Source of the DNA: a virus
Virus record (IMG/VR): IMGVR_UViG_3300025428_000024
Span: 1-20,272 of that record
Strand: one strand, 5' to 3'
DNA: 20,272 nucleotides
In this document: positions 1 through 6,571 of the stretch, in pieces
Position numbering within the stretch: the stretch's first letter is position 1
Layout of the letters: the number at the start of each line of letters is the position of its first letter
Program-made: the position numbers and the translations under genes
The notes under the pieces: model-generated
The model's database searches: none
Told to the model about the DNA's origin: nothing
The model's input: only the letters and a program-made list of their open reading frames with translations

Positions 1-342
1 GCTATGAAGAGAAAAGAAGCTGTTATTATATCTTATAATCCAGAACCTGAAAATGTAATAAGAAGTAAAGCACAATTAGCTTTAAATAGAAAAATGACGC
101 CTGAACAATTAGCTAAAAATAAACTAATTAACTTAGGTAGAATTACATCTCAAGAAATTAAAGATAAACAATCCCAAGCATTAATAAATTTTCATAAAAA
201 TAGAAAAGAAACAACTGTACCTATAAAACCTTCAAAATGTTGTGATTATCACTCTACTAAATGCGAGACAGTTACTACAAAAAAAGGTTTAGGTATTAGA
301 TGGAAATGTTTAAAGTGTAATAAAAAATATACAGAGTATTAG
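1..342 (+). CDS. Intron-borne protein, possible homing endonuclease C-terminal part (5' end may lie outside window)
   Basis: The first ATG is at position 4, but the frame is open to the window edge, so this may be the end of a longer protein; 112 residues are visible. It lies directly upstream of group I intron core elements, the usual place for an intron-encoded protein. The middle (about residues 20-68) is a Lys-rich helical stretch containing TSQEIKDKQSQAL, resembling NUMOD3-type DNA-binding repeats of homing endonucleases. The end holds Cys/His pairs (KCCDYH near residue 78, WKCLKCNKKY near 100) that look like a zinc ribbon. No GIY-YIG or HNH catalytic motif is visible, so a nuclease domain, if any, would be upstream. 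The stop is TAG. Assignment as intron ORF rests on position; nuclease function is inference. Confidence 0.5.
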   Translation, partial: AMKRKEAVIISYNPEPENVIRSKAQLALNRKMTPEQLAKNKLINLGRITSQEIKDKQSQALINFHKNRKETTVPIKPSKCCDYHSTKCETVTTKKGLGIRWKCLKCNKKYTEY

Positions 343-582
343 ATAGACGTTGTAAAACAGGAAGAATTGCTGGAAAACCCTACTTCAGTCTGAAGGGGCA
401 ATCAGCAGCCTAGCTTAGTTAGTAATAACTTTGAAGGTTCAACGACTAACTCACGACTCCTACTTAATTGAGGAGAGTAACTGAGACACGAGCATCCTGC
501 ACTAGTAATAGTGATGATATAGTCTAAACACTATAGTAATATAGTGAATTATAGGATAAAGAGCCTATAAGATAATAAATTG
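343..582 (+). ncRNA. Group I intron, 3' catalytic core
   Basis: Core elements appear in canonical order. P4 can form from GCTG (369-372) and CAGC (403-406). P5 is CCC (378-380) plus CTTCA (383-387), pairing with TGAAG plus GGG (391-398). The R element GGTTCAACGACTAA is at 436-449 and the S element GATGATATAGTC at 513-524. P7 is GACTA (444-448) with TAGTC (520-524). A CACTA/TAGTG hairpin (500-513) just before S resembles the extra P7.1/P7.2 stems of subgroup IA. P9 is CACTAT/ATAGTG, followed by TTATAGG/CCTATAA. The terminal G is either 582 (exon then starts ATC TAC AGT) or 571; both leave the downstream frame open. The 5' splice site and P1-P2 are outside the window. Confidence 0.88.
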
Positions 583-2217
583 ATCTACAGTGATGTCACA
601 AGAGATTACATTAAACATGTATTAGAAGAAGCTAAAGGAGAAGCCTCTGCAATAGTAGAAGAAGAGCTGAAAGAAGAAGATTTAATTCTATGGTTAAGTA
701 AAGCTAACAGTATATTAGGTAAAGTTAATGGTAATCCTACATTGTATAATATCTCTAAGATAGTAGATACAAGTAATATTACACCATCTTTTAAACTTGA
801 TAAACGTTTGAAGTTTTGTAAACCTGAATTATTTTTCTGGGGTATAAACATTAGAAAGATTAGTATACGTATAGATTACAAATCTGGTAAAAACAGTGTT
901 GAGAGGTTAAGCCTGCAAGACTGGTATAACTGGAGTGAAGATCGCATATACTTACAAGAAGGTATTACATCTCCCACTAAGGATTTCTTCTTATTACAAG
1001 ATAATGAGGCGTTTATAACTGTACAAGCTCCTACTAGAGATGAACTATTAGAGCAATATGTACGTGTAGACCCTACTACAGATTTTGAGAAAAAGTGGAC
1101 TGAAGATTATGTTAACTCTATGATAGATAAACGAGATGCCGTATTAGCCCATTTAAAGGCTTCTAAGCACATTCGTAACTATGATGAGGTAATAGTACCA
1201 GAAGAGTTCACTAAGGAGTTTACAGAGAGAGAAATCAAGGAAGGCGAGATAGATAAAACGAAGAATCTTACACCTAAAGAGTTAAGAGCTTTAGATAATA
1301 AGATATTGTTGTATAGACCTTCAGAGAATGATTGGAATGGTGATTACTATAGGTACAAAAAGTATGAGGTAAAAGCATCTGAATTTAAAGATTCTGAAAA
1401 GCCTACATATTATGGCCATCAAGATGATGAGTTGAAGATAGCTTATGCTGCATTTGTAACTAACTATAATGACGGTGATATAAATGATATAATAAGTATA
1501 GATGATCATCTTAATAGGGTTGAAAGAGATACAAATATAGACATCTTTAGAGCTAGTCAAACACTATCTAGTAAGTTATTCACTAATCATAAGTATATCA
1601 ACAAGTTCTTCAAAGAAGAAGCTATTATAGATAAAAAAGTAAGTATGAGTAAATTCTTAGTAAACTATTACACAGGTAAGTTGATTCATGATAAATTACA
1701 TCAACTAGAATTCTTAAAGAACTACAAATCTATAAATATTCAAATACATGAGCTTTATACTGAATTGGTAGAGTATAAAAAGATTTATTATAGAGATATA
1801 GCTGAGTGGAGACGTTCTACAAATGAAGTAGAAGAGTTCCATAAAGAAACTATGCACTATTGTGCTAATGTATTTGAAATGCAGACATATATCAGAGATC
1901 ACAAAGATAATCCAGAGCTTATTAAAGCTAAAAGTATGGAGTTATTCGGTGTAGATACTGTAGAAACTGCATTAGGTGTAGATTTGGCTATGTATGATAA
2001 GCTACAAAACTTGTTAGAATACGCAGAACCTGTTAAAGACTTGTTTAATCATGTAGAAGTATTGACATGTGATAAGTCTACAATATCTCCACAAACAGAA
2101 TCTTTAATTAATGAGTATTTACATTTCAAAGGTTTAACTAATTTTAAGATACATACGGATGATTCAGTAGAAACTACTGTTCCTGTTCAAGAAGTGGCTG
2201 AAGAACCTGTATTTTAA
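583..2217 (+). CDS. rIIA: Probable rIIA-like protein, downstream exon
   Basis: About 544 codons run in one frame from the end of the group I intron to TAA at 2217. There is no ATG at the front: the frame starts next to the intron terminal G, so this is an exon whose upstream part lies outside the window. The protein is acidic, highly charged and mostly helical, with a Gly/Asn-poor helical tail and an acidic C-terminus; no membrane segment is visible. I do not recognise a catalytic motif. The call as rIIA rests on synteny: the next gene is an rIIB homologue, and the two are adjacent in T4-like and crAss-like phages. rIIA proteins carry an N-terminal GHKL ATPase-type domain, which would be in the missing exon. 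It could instead be an unrelated intron-bearing phage gene. Confidence 0.5.
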   Translation: MYSDVTRDYIKHVLEEAKGEASAIVEEELKEEDLILWLSKANSILGKVNGNPTLYNISKIVDTSNITPSFKLDKRLKFCKPELFFWGINIRKISIRIDYKSGKNSVERLSLQDWYNWSEDRIYLQEGITSPTKDFFLLQDNEAFITVQAPTRDELLEQYVRVDPTTDFEKKWTEDYVNSMIDKRDAVLAHLKASKHIRNYDEVIVPEEFTKEFTEREIKEGEIDKTKNLTPKELRALDNKILLYRPSENDWNGDYYRYKKYEVKASEFKDSEKPTYYGHQDDELKIAYAAFVTNYNDGDINDIISIDDHLNRVERDTNIDIFRASQTLSSKLFTNHKYINKFFKEEAIIDKKVSMSKFLVNYYTGKLIHDKLHQLEFLKNYKSINIQIHELYTELVEYKKIYYRDIAEWRRSTNEVEEFHKETMHYCANVFEMQTYIRDHKDNPELIKAKSMELFGVDTVETALGVDLAMYDKLQNLLEYAEPVKDLFNHVEVLTCDKSTISPQTESLINEYLHFKGLTNFKIHTDDSVETTVPVQEVAEEPVF

Positions 2218-2229
2218 ATCTAATGGCAA

Positions 2230-2266
2230 CTCTAGGGTATTTAAATATATCCTAGAGACCCTTTTT
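2230..2266 (+). terminator. Intrinsic terminator after the rIIA-like gene
   Basis: CTCTAGG (2230-2236) pairs with CCTAGAG (2251-2257). The AT-rich loop can extend the stem through TAT/ATA pairs. ACCC and a run of five T (2262-2266) follow. It lies 13 nt after the upstream stop codon. Confidence 0.75.
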
Positions 2267-2285
2267 ATAAGATAAAATATTATAG

Positions 2286-2321
2286 TAAATACTTGACTTT
2301 TAAGTATTTATGTCGTAAATT
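2286..2321 (+). promoter_or_regulatory. Promoter-like region with inverted repeat before rIIB
   Basis: TTGACT (2293-2298), a 17-nt spacer and TAAATT (2316-2321) resemble a sigma70-type promoter. A perfect 9-bp inverted repeat, TAAATACTT (2286-2294) and AAGTATTTA (2302-2310), overlaps the -35-like hexamer and could be an operator or an RNA hairpin. It lies between a terminator and an A-rich leader without Shine-Dalgarno, so separate transcription of rIIB is reasonable. The phage may use its own polymerase, so promoter identity is uncertain. Confidence 0.4.
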
Positions 2322-2356
2322 AGTAGTAACAATTAACAATTAAAAACAACAAACAA

Positions 2357-3241
2357 ATGGCAATTATTCTAAATTGGAATGACAAAATTATTACTGGATC
2401 TATCAATGCTGATGTGTATAGCGTTACTTTTGCTCCTGAGAAACTTGCTAAGTTGCAGGAATTAATAGCTAAATCTAATGCAGCACAAACTGTAGCAGAT
2501 TACAATGCAGCTGTAGAAGAGTTTAAACAAGCAACTGAAGAAACTATTTCAGGTGTAATTGGTACAGATAATGAGTATATCTATGTAGACCAAGCAAAAG
2601 GTACTTTTCATTTGAAGTATAACAATGCTATCTCTACTGTACCTATGCCTAAAGCATTAGTAGACCGTATTAAAGAGTCTGTAGACAAAAAAATTGACTA
2701 CCTTCCATTGATTAAAGCATGGGTACGTTGGTTACGTAACCCTAAATTGCGTAAGCTGTCTAAAGCTGGCCAAGAAGCATTCAGTCAACGTTTCTTCAAT
2801 TACATTAATATTAAGTATACTAATCAAGAATTAGTAAATAAATTAATAGAAGAAAAGGGTTATTCTGAAGAATTGGCTCGTCAATTAGCAACTACTTACC
2901 AAGTAAAGATTACTAATGAAGGTTTATTAGCTACTTTTAAAGTATCTAGAGAGATTACTAAACGTTACAGGTTTAATGATAAAGGTAAAAAAGAAGAATA
3001 TGATGTGTATTCTACTGGAACTAAAACAATTGACCCTATTAGTGGCTTAGTAACTACTGAAAAAGTAGAGTTGTCTAATGAAGATAGGTATTTTGAGCCT
3101 GCAGTACAAGGTAAAGGTGGTGATGCATTCTATTGCGGAGATACATTAGGACATTATATCCGTGTAGGTCAAGTGCATAGATTACCAGATTGGTCATATG
3201 TAAATTGCGATGACAATCAATCTTGTGTTAAGGGGTTGCAT
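2357..3241 (+). CDS. rIIB: rIIB-like protein, exon 1
   Basis: The first 295 codons of an rIIB homologue. The start ATG follows an A-rich leader. The protein starts directly at the beta-rich domain (ILNWNDKIITG, comparable to the WNASKKFISITVDG region of T4 rIIB as I remember it), without the T4 N-terminal helix-turn-helix extension. Downstream are a helical middle (WVRWLRNPKLRKLS near residue 120) and the family signature CDDNQSCVKGLH at the exon end, matching the T4 DDDTQTCSRGLH segment. Colinear reading past His295 gives only six more codons and a stop. The T4-like continuation (V-x-x-x-DYIRG) resumes at 3524, so a group I intron separates the exons. rIIB acts with rIIA in host-membrane events and lysis control in T4; its role here is not known. 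Confidence 0.88.
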
Positions 3242-3523
3242 AAAACGATGTGCCTAGCTTAAGTAATTAAGCTGTGAAAATTGGGTAAAAACGGTGAATG
3301 CTAAAATTATATTGATAAATATAATCATGTAAATACCGTGCTAAGTGCTAAAAGTAAAAAATTAGCAACAGTGTAACGCATAGAGGGTGAAACTTAGAAA
3401 TAAGAATATAAACCTCCACGAGTGCCCAACATCCTCAGTTCGAGGATGATGATATATGCTGAACTTATAAGAAATTATAAGAATCTAAGGATAAAAAGCC
3501 TTAGAGATAACAATAATCCAATG
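3242..3523 (+). ncRNA. ORF-less group I intron in rIIB (282 nt)
   Basis: Exon 1 ends in T (CAT, 3241) and the intron ends in G (3523), the expected boundary bases. P1: exon GCAT (3238-3241) with GTGC (3250-3253), giving a U-G pair at the splice site. P2: AGCTTA/TAAGCT (3256-3273). P5: ACGGT/ACCGT (3291-3295, 3335-3339). P6: TGCTAA/TTAGCA (3346-3351, 3362-3367). P7: GCATA (3378-3382) with TATGC (3455-3459), the second strand lying in an S-like element GATGATATATGC. Extra hairpins are CATCCTC/GAGGATG (3430-3448), CTTATAA-GAAA-TTATAAG (3464-3481) and CTAAGG/CCTTAG (3485-3504). Removal joins two complete codons, giving Gly-Leu-His-Val-Gly-Gly. It has no open frame for an endonuclease. Confidence 0.9.
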
Positions 3524-3805
3524 GTCGGTGGATTAGATTACATCAGAGGTTACCAAAGTTCAAATACTGAAACACATAACACATTAGTATCTCCTGAACA
3601 TATTGGAGCTATTCCAGATGATTCTACAGGTGCTATTCGTGTAATTCAGTACTTTACTTTAGATGCTTTCTCAGGAGTTAATGGTTCAATTTATCATTCT
3701 TCTACGTATGCACAATTGACAGATGCTCAATTTGCAGAGAATCGTAAAGAAGTAATTGAAGCATTTAACAAATTAGCAGCTGAACAGTTTATATTCCTCT
3801 ATTGA
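3524..3805 (+). CDS. rIIB: rIIB-like protein, exon 2 (frame as spliced)
   Basis: Begins VGGLDYIRGYQSS and continues to IGAIPDDSTGAIRVIQYFTL, which parallels the T4 rIIB C-terminus (CSKSYIRHFGSS to VVSIPIDYNDAKMRTCQYEVV, from memory). After splicing it continues exon 1 in frame. The frame hits TGA at 3803-3805 after the residues AAEQFIFLY. The +1 frame is open from 3777 and reads naturally on as LYSSIEDKIVLP, so the true product probably continues into the next entry through a frameshift. If no shift occurs, the spliced protein is about 388 residues, longer than T4 rIIB (312), and so still covers the core fold. The apparent ATG-less start at 3422 in this frame is intron sequence. Confidence 0.82.
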   Translation, partial: VGGLDYIRGYQSSNTETHNTLVSPEHIGAIPDDSTGAIRVIQYFTLDAFSGVNGSIYHSSTYAQLTDAQFAENRKEVIEAFNKLAAEQFIFLY

Positions 3806-4274
3806 GGATAAAATAGTATTACCTAGTATAGCTTGCAGTAATCATACTAGATGGCAAGAAGAGCAAGAGAATACAAATGATGGAGCTTATGCAGATGATG
3901 AAGAAGAAGTTGGATTCTTAGAAGACTCTAATGGTAATGAGATCTACTTAGGATATATGGTATTCTATAGAGGTGAAATGTTTGATGTAGAATATTTACA
4001 TGCAAATGGTAATGTAACTATAGTTAATTTGGATAGTGAAAAACCTTTTGAAATATCCGCCAATGAATTAGTTGTATTTGATGCTGAATATAGTGCTACA
4101 GATTGTGATGGTGAATATTTGTATGTAGGTGATTTTGTATATCTTGAAGGTATAACATATGAAGTTTTAAGAATTTATAATGATAACTTTATACACATAG
4201 TAAGTAGAGATAAGCGTTATAATGCACATTTGGATGCTGTAGAGTTAAAGTTATCGCTTATGCAAAAAACATGA
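3789..4274 (+). CDS. Frame-shifted C-terminal extension of rIIB (or start-less separate ORF)
   Basis: This +1 frame runs from just after a TAG (3774) to TGA at 4272-4274 and has no ATG, GTG or TTG before 3957. Yet about 55 codons upstream of 3957 look truly coding: IEDKIVLPSIACSNH, then a Glu/Asp-rich linker (ADDEEEVGFLED). The simplest reading is that it is the rIIB tail, reached by a +1 shift near CAGTTTATA (3785-3793); dropping one T gives EQLYSSIED. The tail holds two similar small beta units (residues from LGYMVFYRGEMFDVEYL and from YVGDFVYLEGITYEVLRI), suggesting a tandem duplication of an SH3/KOW-sized domain. Alternatively, translation starts at ATG 3957 and gives a 105-aa protein. 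Function unknown. Confidence 0.6.
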   Translation, partial: LYSSIEDKIVLPSIACSNHTRWQEEQENTNDGAYADDEEEVGFLEDSNGNEIYLGYMVFYRGEMFDVEYLHANGNVTIVNLDSEKPFEISANELVVFDAEYSATDCDGEYLYVGDFVYLEGITYEVLRIYNDNFIHIVSRDKRYNAHLDAVELKLSLMQKT

Positions 4275-4438
4275 TTAATATTTTACTAATTATCATACTA
4301 GTTTATATACTAGTAGATAAATATAAAGTACACATACATCAAATAAATGGTGTATATGGCTTAGTCTATACTGTAGAAGTATGGAATGACCTAGAATGTA
4401 GGTATCTTTCAATAACAAGAAGAATTAAACTAATATAA
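4271..4438 (+). CDS. Small membrane protein, 55 aa
   Basis: The ATG overlaps the preceding stop as ATGA, typical of coupled phage genes. The first 15 residues (MINILLIIILVYILV) form a clear hydrophobic N-terminal segment. About 40 polar residues with Arg/Lys near the end follow (SITRRIKLI), suggesting an N-out/C-in or signal-anchor topology. It lies in a run of small ORFs between rIIB and the helicase block. No family recognised. The coding call rests on coupling, the tight fit to the next gene (7 nt gap) and amino-acid composition. Confidence 0.55.
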   Translation: MINILLIIILVYILVDKYKVHIHQINGVYGLVYTVEVWNDLECRYLSITRRIKLI

Positions 4439-4445
4439 TTGTGCT

Positions 4446-4661
4446 ATGAAGATTGAAAGTCTAGATGAATTACAAATGTATGTATCTTTGTTAGAAGATT
4501 TGTATGAAGAAGTACTAACAGATAACGATAGAATAGTAAAGCTACTTAAGAAAGAGTATGGTGTAACAACAAATATACATCAATTAGAGCTATTACAAGA
4601 AGCAAATATTAATTTATCATCAGCAGACTTTCAATTAACAACAAGAAATATTATGTCATGA
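4446..4661 (+). CDS. Small helical protein, 71 aa, unknown
   Basis: Starts with ATG after a TA-rich leader and ends in TGA, overlapping the ATG of the next gene by four bases. The protein is acidic and almost entirely helical, with Leu at heptad-like spacing in the first 50 residues (LDELQMYVSLLEDLYEEVL, IVKLLKKEY, LELLQEA), suggesting a coiled coil or an oligomerisation module. No catalytic motif. Its position immediately ahead of a probable initiator and helicase suggests an accessory replication or regulatory role, but that is inference only. Confidence 0.65.
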   Translation: MKIESLDELQMYVSLLEDLYEEVLTDNDRIVKLLKKEYGVTTNIHQLELLQEANINLSSADFQLTTRNIMS

Positions 4662-4876
4662 TAAATGATGATGAGTTAAAAAAGATAATTAAAGTACCCG
4701 ATCCACAAGAGTTAAATAAGCTTGAAGTAATACAGCGTTATATATACGATATAAAAGGTAAAGATGTAGGTCAAATTAAACCTATAAAAAATCCTATACA
4801 ACACTGGATGATGCAATCAGGATACGAGGCCGCTTTAAATTATTATCAAAGTATATTAAAAGATGAAGAAGTTTGA
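4658..4876 (+). CDS. Small protein, 72 aa, unknown
   Basis: ATGA overlap with the upstream gene and a 14-nt overlap with the next one show a tightly coupled unit. The sequence has Lys/Glu-rich helices (ELKKIIKVPDPQELNKLEVI), then a basic turn and an aromatic C-terminal helix (HWMMQSGYEAALNYYQSIL). No family recognised and no metal-binding or enzymatic motif visible. Confidence 0.65.
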   Translation: MINDDELKKIIKVPDPQELNKLEVIQRYIYDIKGKDVGQIKPIKNPIQHWMMQSGYEAALNYYQSILKDEEV

Positions 4877-5471
4877 AGTAAATGTAGATAAAGCACTAGA
4901 ATTAGGTATTATGCTTGAATCCTATTGTGTAGCATTGACTATTCATCATAACCCAGAATTAGATGTACTACTTAAGTATGCTAAAAATGTATCAGGTAAA
5001 GAAAGTATAAATAAGACTCTAAATGACTTAGTTGCTAGAGGATATTTAACTAATACATACCATGATAAGACTAAGTATATGCAAGGGTATATACATCTTA
5101 CTGAAAAGTTCAAAAAAGATATCCTAGAACCTTATGTAAAACCATTAGAAGATTGGTTTGATAGTTGGCATGCATTATGGCCACCTAAACAAAAGAATCT
5201 AAATGGTGATTATATCAAAGGGGATAAATCTGCAGCTAAAACGCGCTTAGCTAAACTAATGGAAAATAATCCAAAGTTTACAAAAGGTGCTATTATAGCA
5301 GCAACTAAACAATTCTTAGTAGAACAGGCTAATAAAGGCTTTGCATACTGCCCACAAGCACATTACTTTGTAATGAAAGATGGTGTAAGTAGGCTAGCAT
5401 CTGGTTGTGAGGCTCTGTTAAGCAATGAGAAGCCATTAGACGATAGTACTTACGAAGAAGATAGATTATGA
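4863..5471 (+). CDS. Probable replication initiator or helicase loader
   Basis: 202 residues. The N-terminal half (about 1-80) has the helix-helix-hairpin layout of a winged-helix domain: IHHNPELDVLLKYAKNV, INKTLNDLVARGYLTN, then a wing-like YMQGYIHLTEKF. The C-terminal half contains WFDSWHALWPPKQKN, then a Lys-rich stretch and a helical repeat (AAKTRLAKLM, IIAATKQFLVEQ), a layout seen in small phage replication proteins that recruit the helicase. The stop overlaps the helicase ATG as ATGA, so the two are translated together; that placement is the strongest argument for a loader or initiator role. No ATPase motif is present, so it is not a DnaC-type loader. It could be a transcription regulator instead. 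Confidence 0.6.
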   Translation: MKKFEVNVDKALELGIMLESYCVALTIHHNPELDVLLKYAKNVSGKESINKTLNDLVARGYLTNTYHDKTKYMQGYIHLTEKFKKDILEPYVKPLEDWFDSWHALWPPKQKNLNGDYIKGDKSAAKTRLAKLMENNPKFTKGAIIAATKQFLVEQANKGFAYCPQAHYFVMKDGVSRLASGCEALLSNEKPLDDSTYEEDRL

Positions 5472-6568
5472 TATACGATAGAGTACTGGCCGAATTAAAA
5501 GAAAATAAGGCTCTTAGAGAGTCTGGTAAAGAGATAGCTATTCCTTGGTTAAATCTTCCTAAACTGTCTAGTGTAATACCTGGTATACAAAAAGGTAGAT
5601 ACTACCTGATTTCTGCGAACAGTAAAGTTGGAAAAACTCAGATAGCAGATTATCTATTTTTGTATGAGCCATTAAACTATATCTTTAACACACCTAATAC
5701 TCAACTTAAACTTAAGATATTTTATTTCTCACTAGAAATGTCAAAAGAAGATAAGATTCTTCAGATGATAAGTAATAAAATATACAAAGATAAAGGTATC
5801 ATCATATCTACAGATAACTTAAGGTCTTATTTTAATGGTTATATCTTACCAAATCAAGCTGTTCAGTATATAGAGAGTTGTAGAGAGTATTTTGAATGGG
5901 TTGAAACTGTTGTAACATTTATAGATAAAACTAGAAATCCATTTGGTATATATAATACTGTAAGGCAGTATGCTAAAGATAATGGTAAGTTTTATCGTAA
6001 TGATGGTACACTAGTTACTATGATAGGTACTGATACTTTGTATGACTACTATATACCAAATGATCCTAATGAACAAGTAATTGTTATAACAGATCATGTG
6101 AGTTTGCTAACACCAGAGAAAGATGATGATTTGCATAAAACTATGAGTACTTTTAGTACAGATTATTGTCTTAAAATGAGAGATAATTTTAAATATACTG
6201 TAGTTAATGTTCAACAACAAGCGGCTTCGTCTGAAAGACAACAGTTTTCAATGGTAAGTAATAAACTTGCGATAGATAAATTACGTCCAACAGCTGAAGA
6301 ATTAGGTGATAATAAACTAACTTCCAGAGATGTAGATATAATGATTGGTTTATTTGCACCACATAGATATAAGATTAAAACATATGCAGGCTATGATATA
6401 TCTAAACTAAAAGATAACTATAGAGAATTAAGTATTATTTTGAATCGTAGAGGTCCTAGTACATCTTTAGATTTATATTTTGAAGGTGCTTCTAATTACT
6501 TTAGAGAATTAGGTAAAGATGAGTTTAGGGCAGAACAAAGCCCAGGGTTTAACATAAATGAAGAATAA
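5468..6568 (+). CDS. dnaB: DnaB-like replicative helicase (SF4), RecA-like domain only
   Basis: 366 residues. A Walker A variant, ANSKVGKT, is at residues 50-57 (Ala instead of the first Gly). FYFSLEMSKED at 85-95 is the DnaB H1a region with the catalytic Glu. Walker B is VIVITDH with Asp209. The Gln-rich H3 segment NVQQQAASSERQQ is near 247-259. LNRRGPST near 328 fits the H4/arginine-finger region. The usual N-terminal primase-interaction domain of bacterial DnaB is missing: only about 35 residues precede the ATPase fold. The expected role is to unwind DNA at the phage fork as a hexamer, loaded by the upstream coupled protein and working with the primase at 8277. It ends 3 nt before the next ATG. 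Confidence 0.88.
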   Translation: MIYDRVLAELKENKALRESGKEIAIPWLNLPKLSSVIPGIQKGRYYLISANSKVGKTQIADYLFLYEPLNYIFNTPNTQLKLKIFYFSLEMSKEDKILQMISNKIYKDKGIIISTDNLRSYFNGYILPNQAVQYIESCREYFEWVETVVTFIDKTRNPFGIYNTVRQYAKDNGKFYRNDGTLVTMIGTDTLYDYYIPNDPNEQVIVITDHVSLLTPEKDDDLHKTMSTFSTDYCLKMRDNFKYTVVNVQQQAASSERQQFSMVSNKLAIDKLRPTAEELGDNKLTSRDVDIMIGLFAPHRYKIKTYAGYDISKLKDNYRELSIILNRRGPSTSLDLYFEGASNYFRELGKDEFRAEQSPGFNINEE

Positions 6569-6571
6569 TAT

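Noticed and set aside
606-851. Antisense open frame
   Set aside because: Lies fully opposite the rIIA-like exon, is low-complexity and Ser/Leu-rich, and has no coupling or leader; shadow of the real frame. The same applies to the antisense frames at 1321-1560, 1714-1902, 7236-7439, 11043-11318, 14657-14905 and 16150-16389, and to the plus-strand frame at 18905-19114.
3437-3446. AGTTCGAGG resembling a tRNA T-loop
   Set aside because: It is the loop and 3' arm of the CATCCTC/GAGGATG hairpin of the group I intron; no acceptor, D or anticodon arms fit around it. No tRNA was found in the window.
3422-3523. Upstream part of the frame leading into rIIB exon 2 as coding sequence
   Set aside because: The sequence holds stacked P7-P9 hairpins of the intron, lacks an ATG start and does not match rIIB; its openness is by chance.
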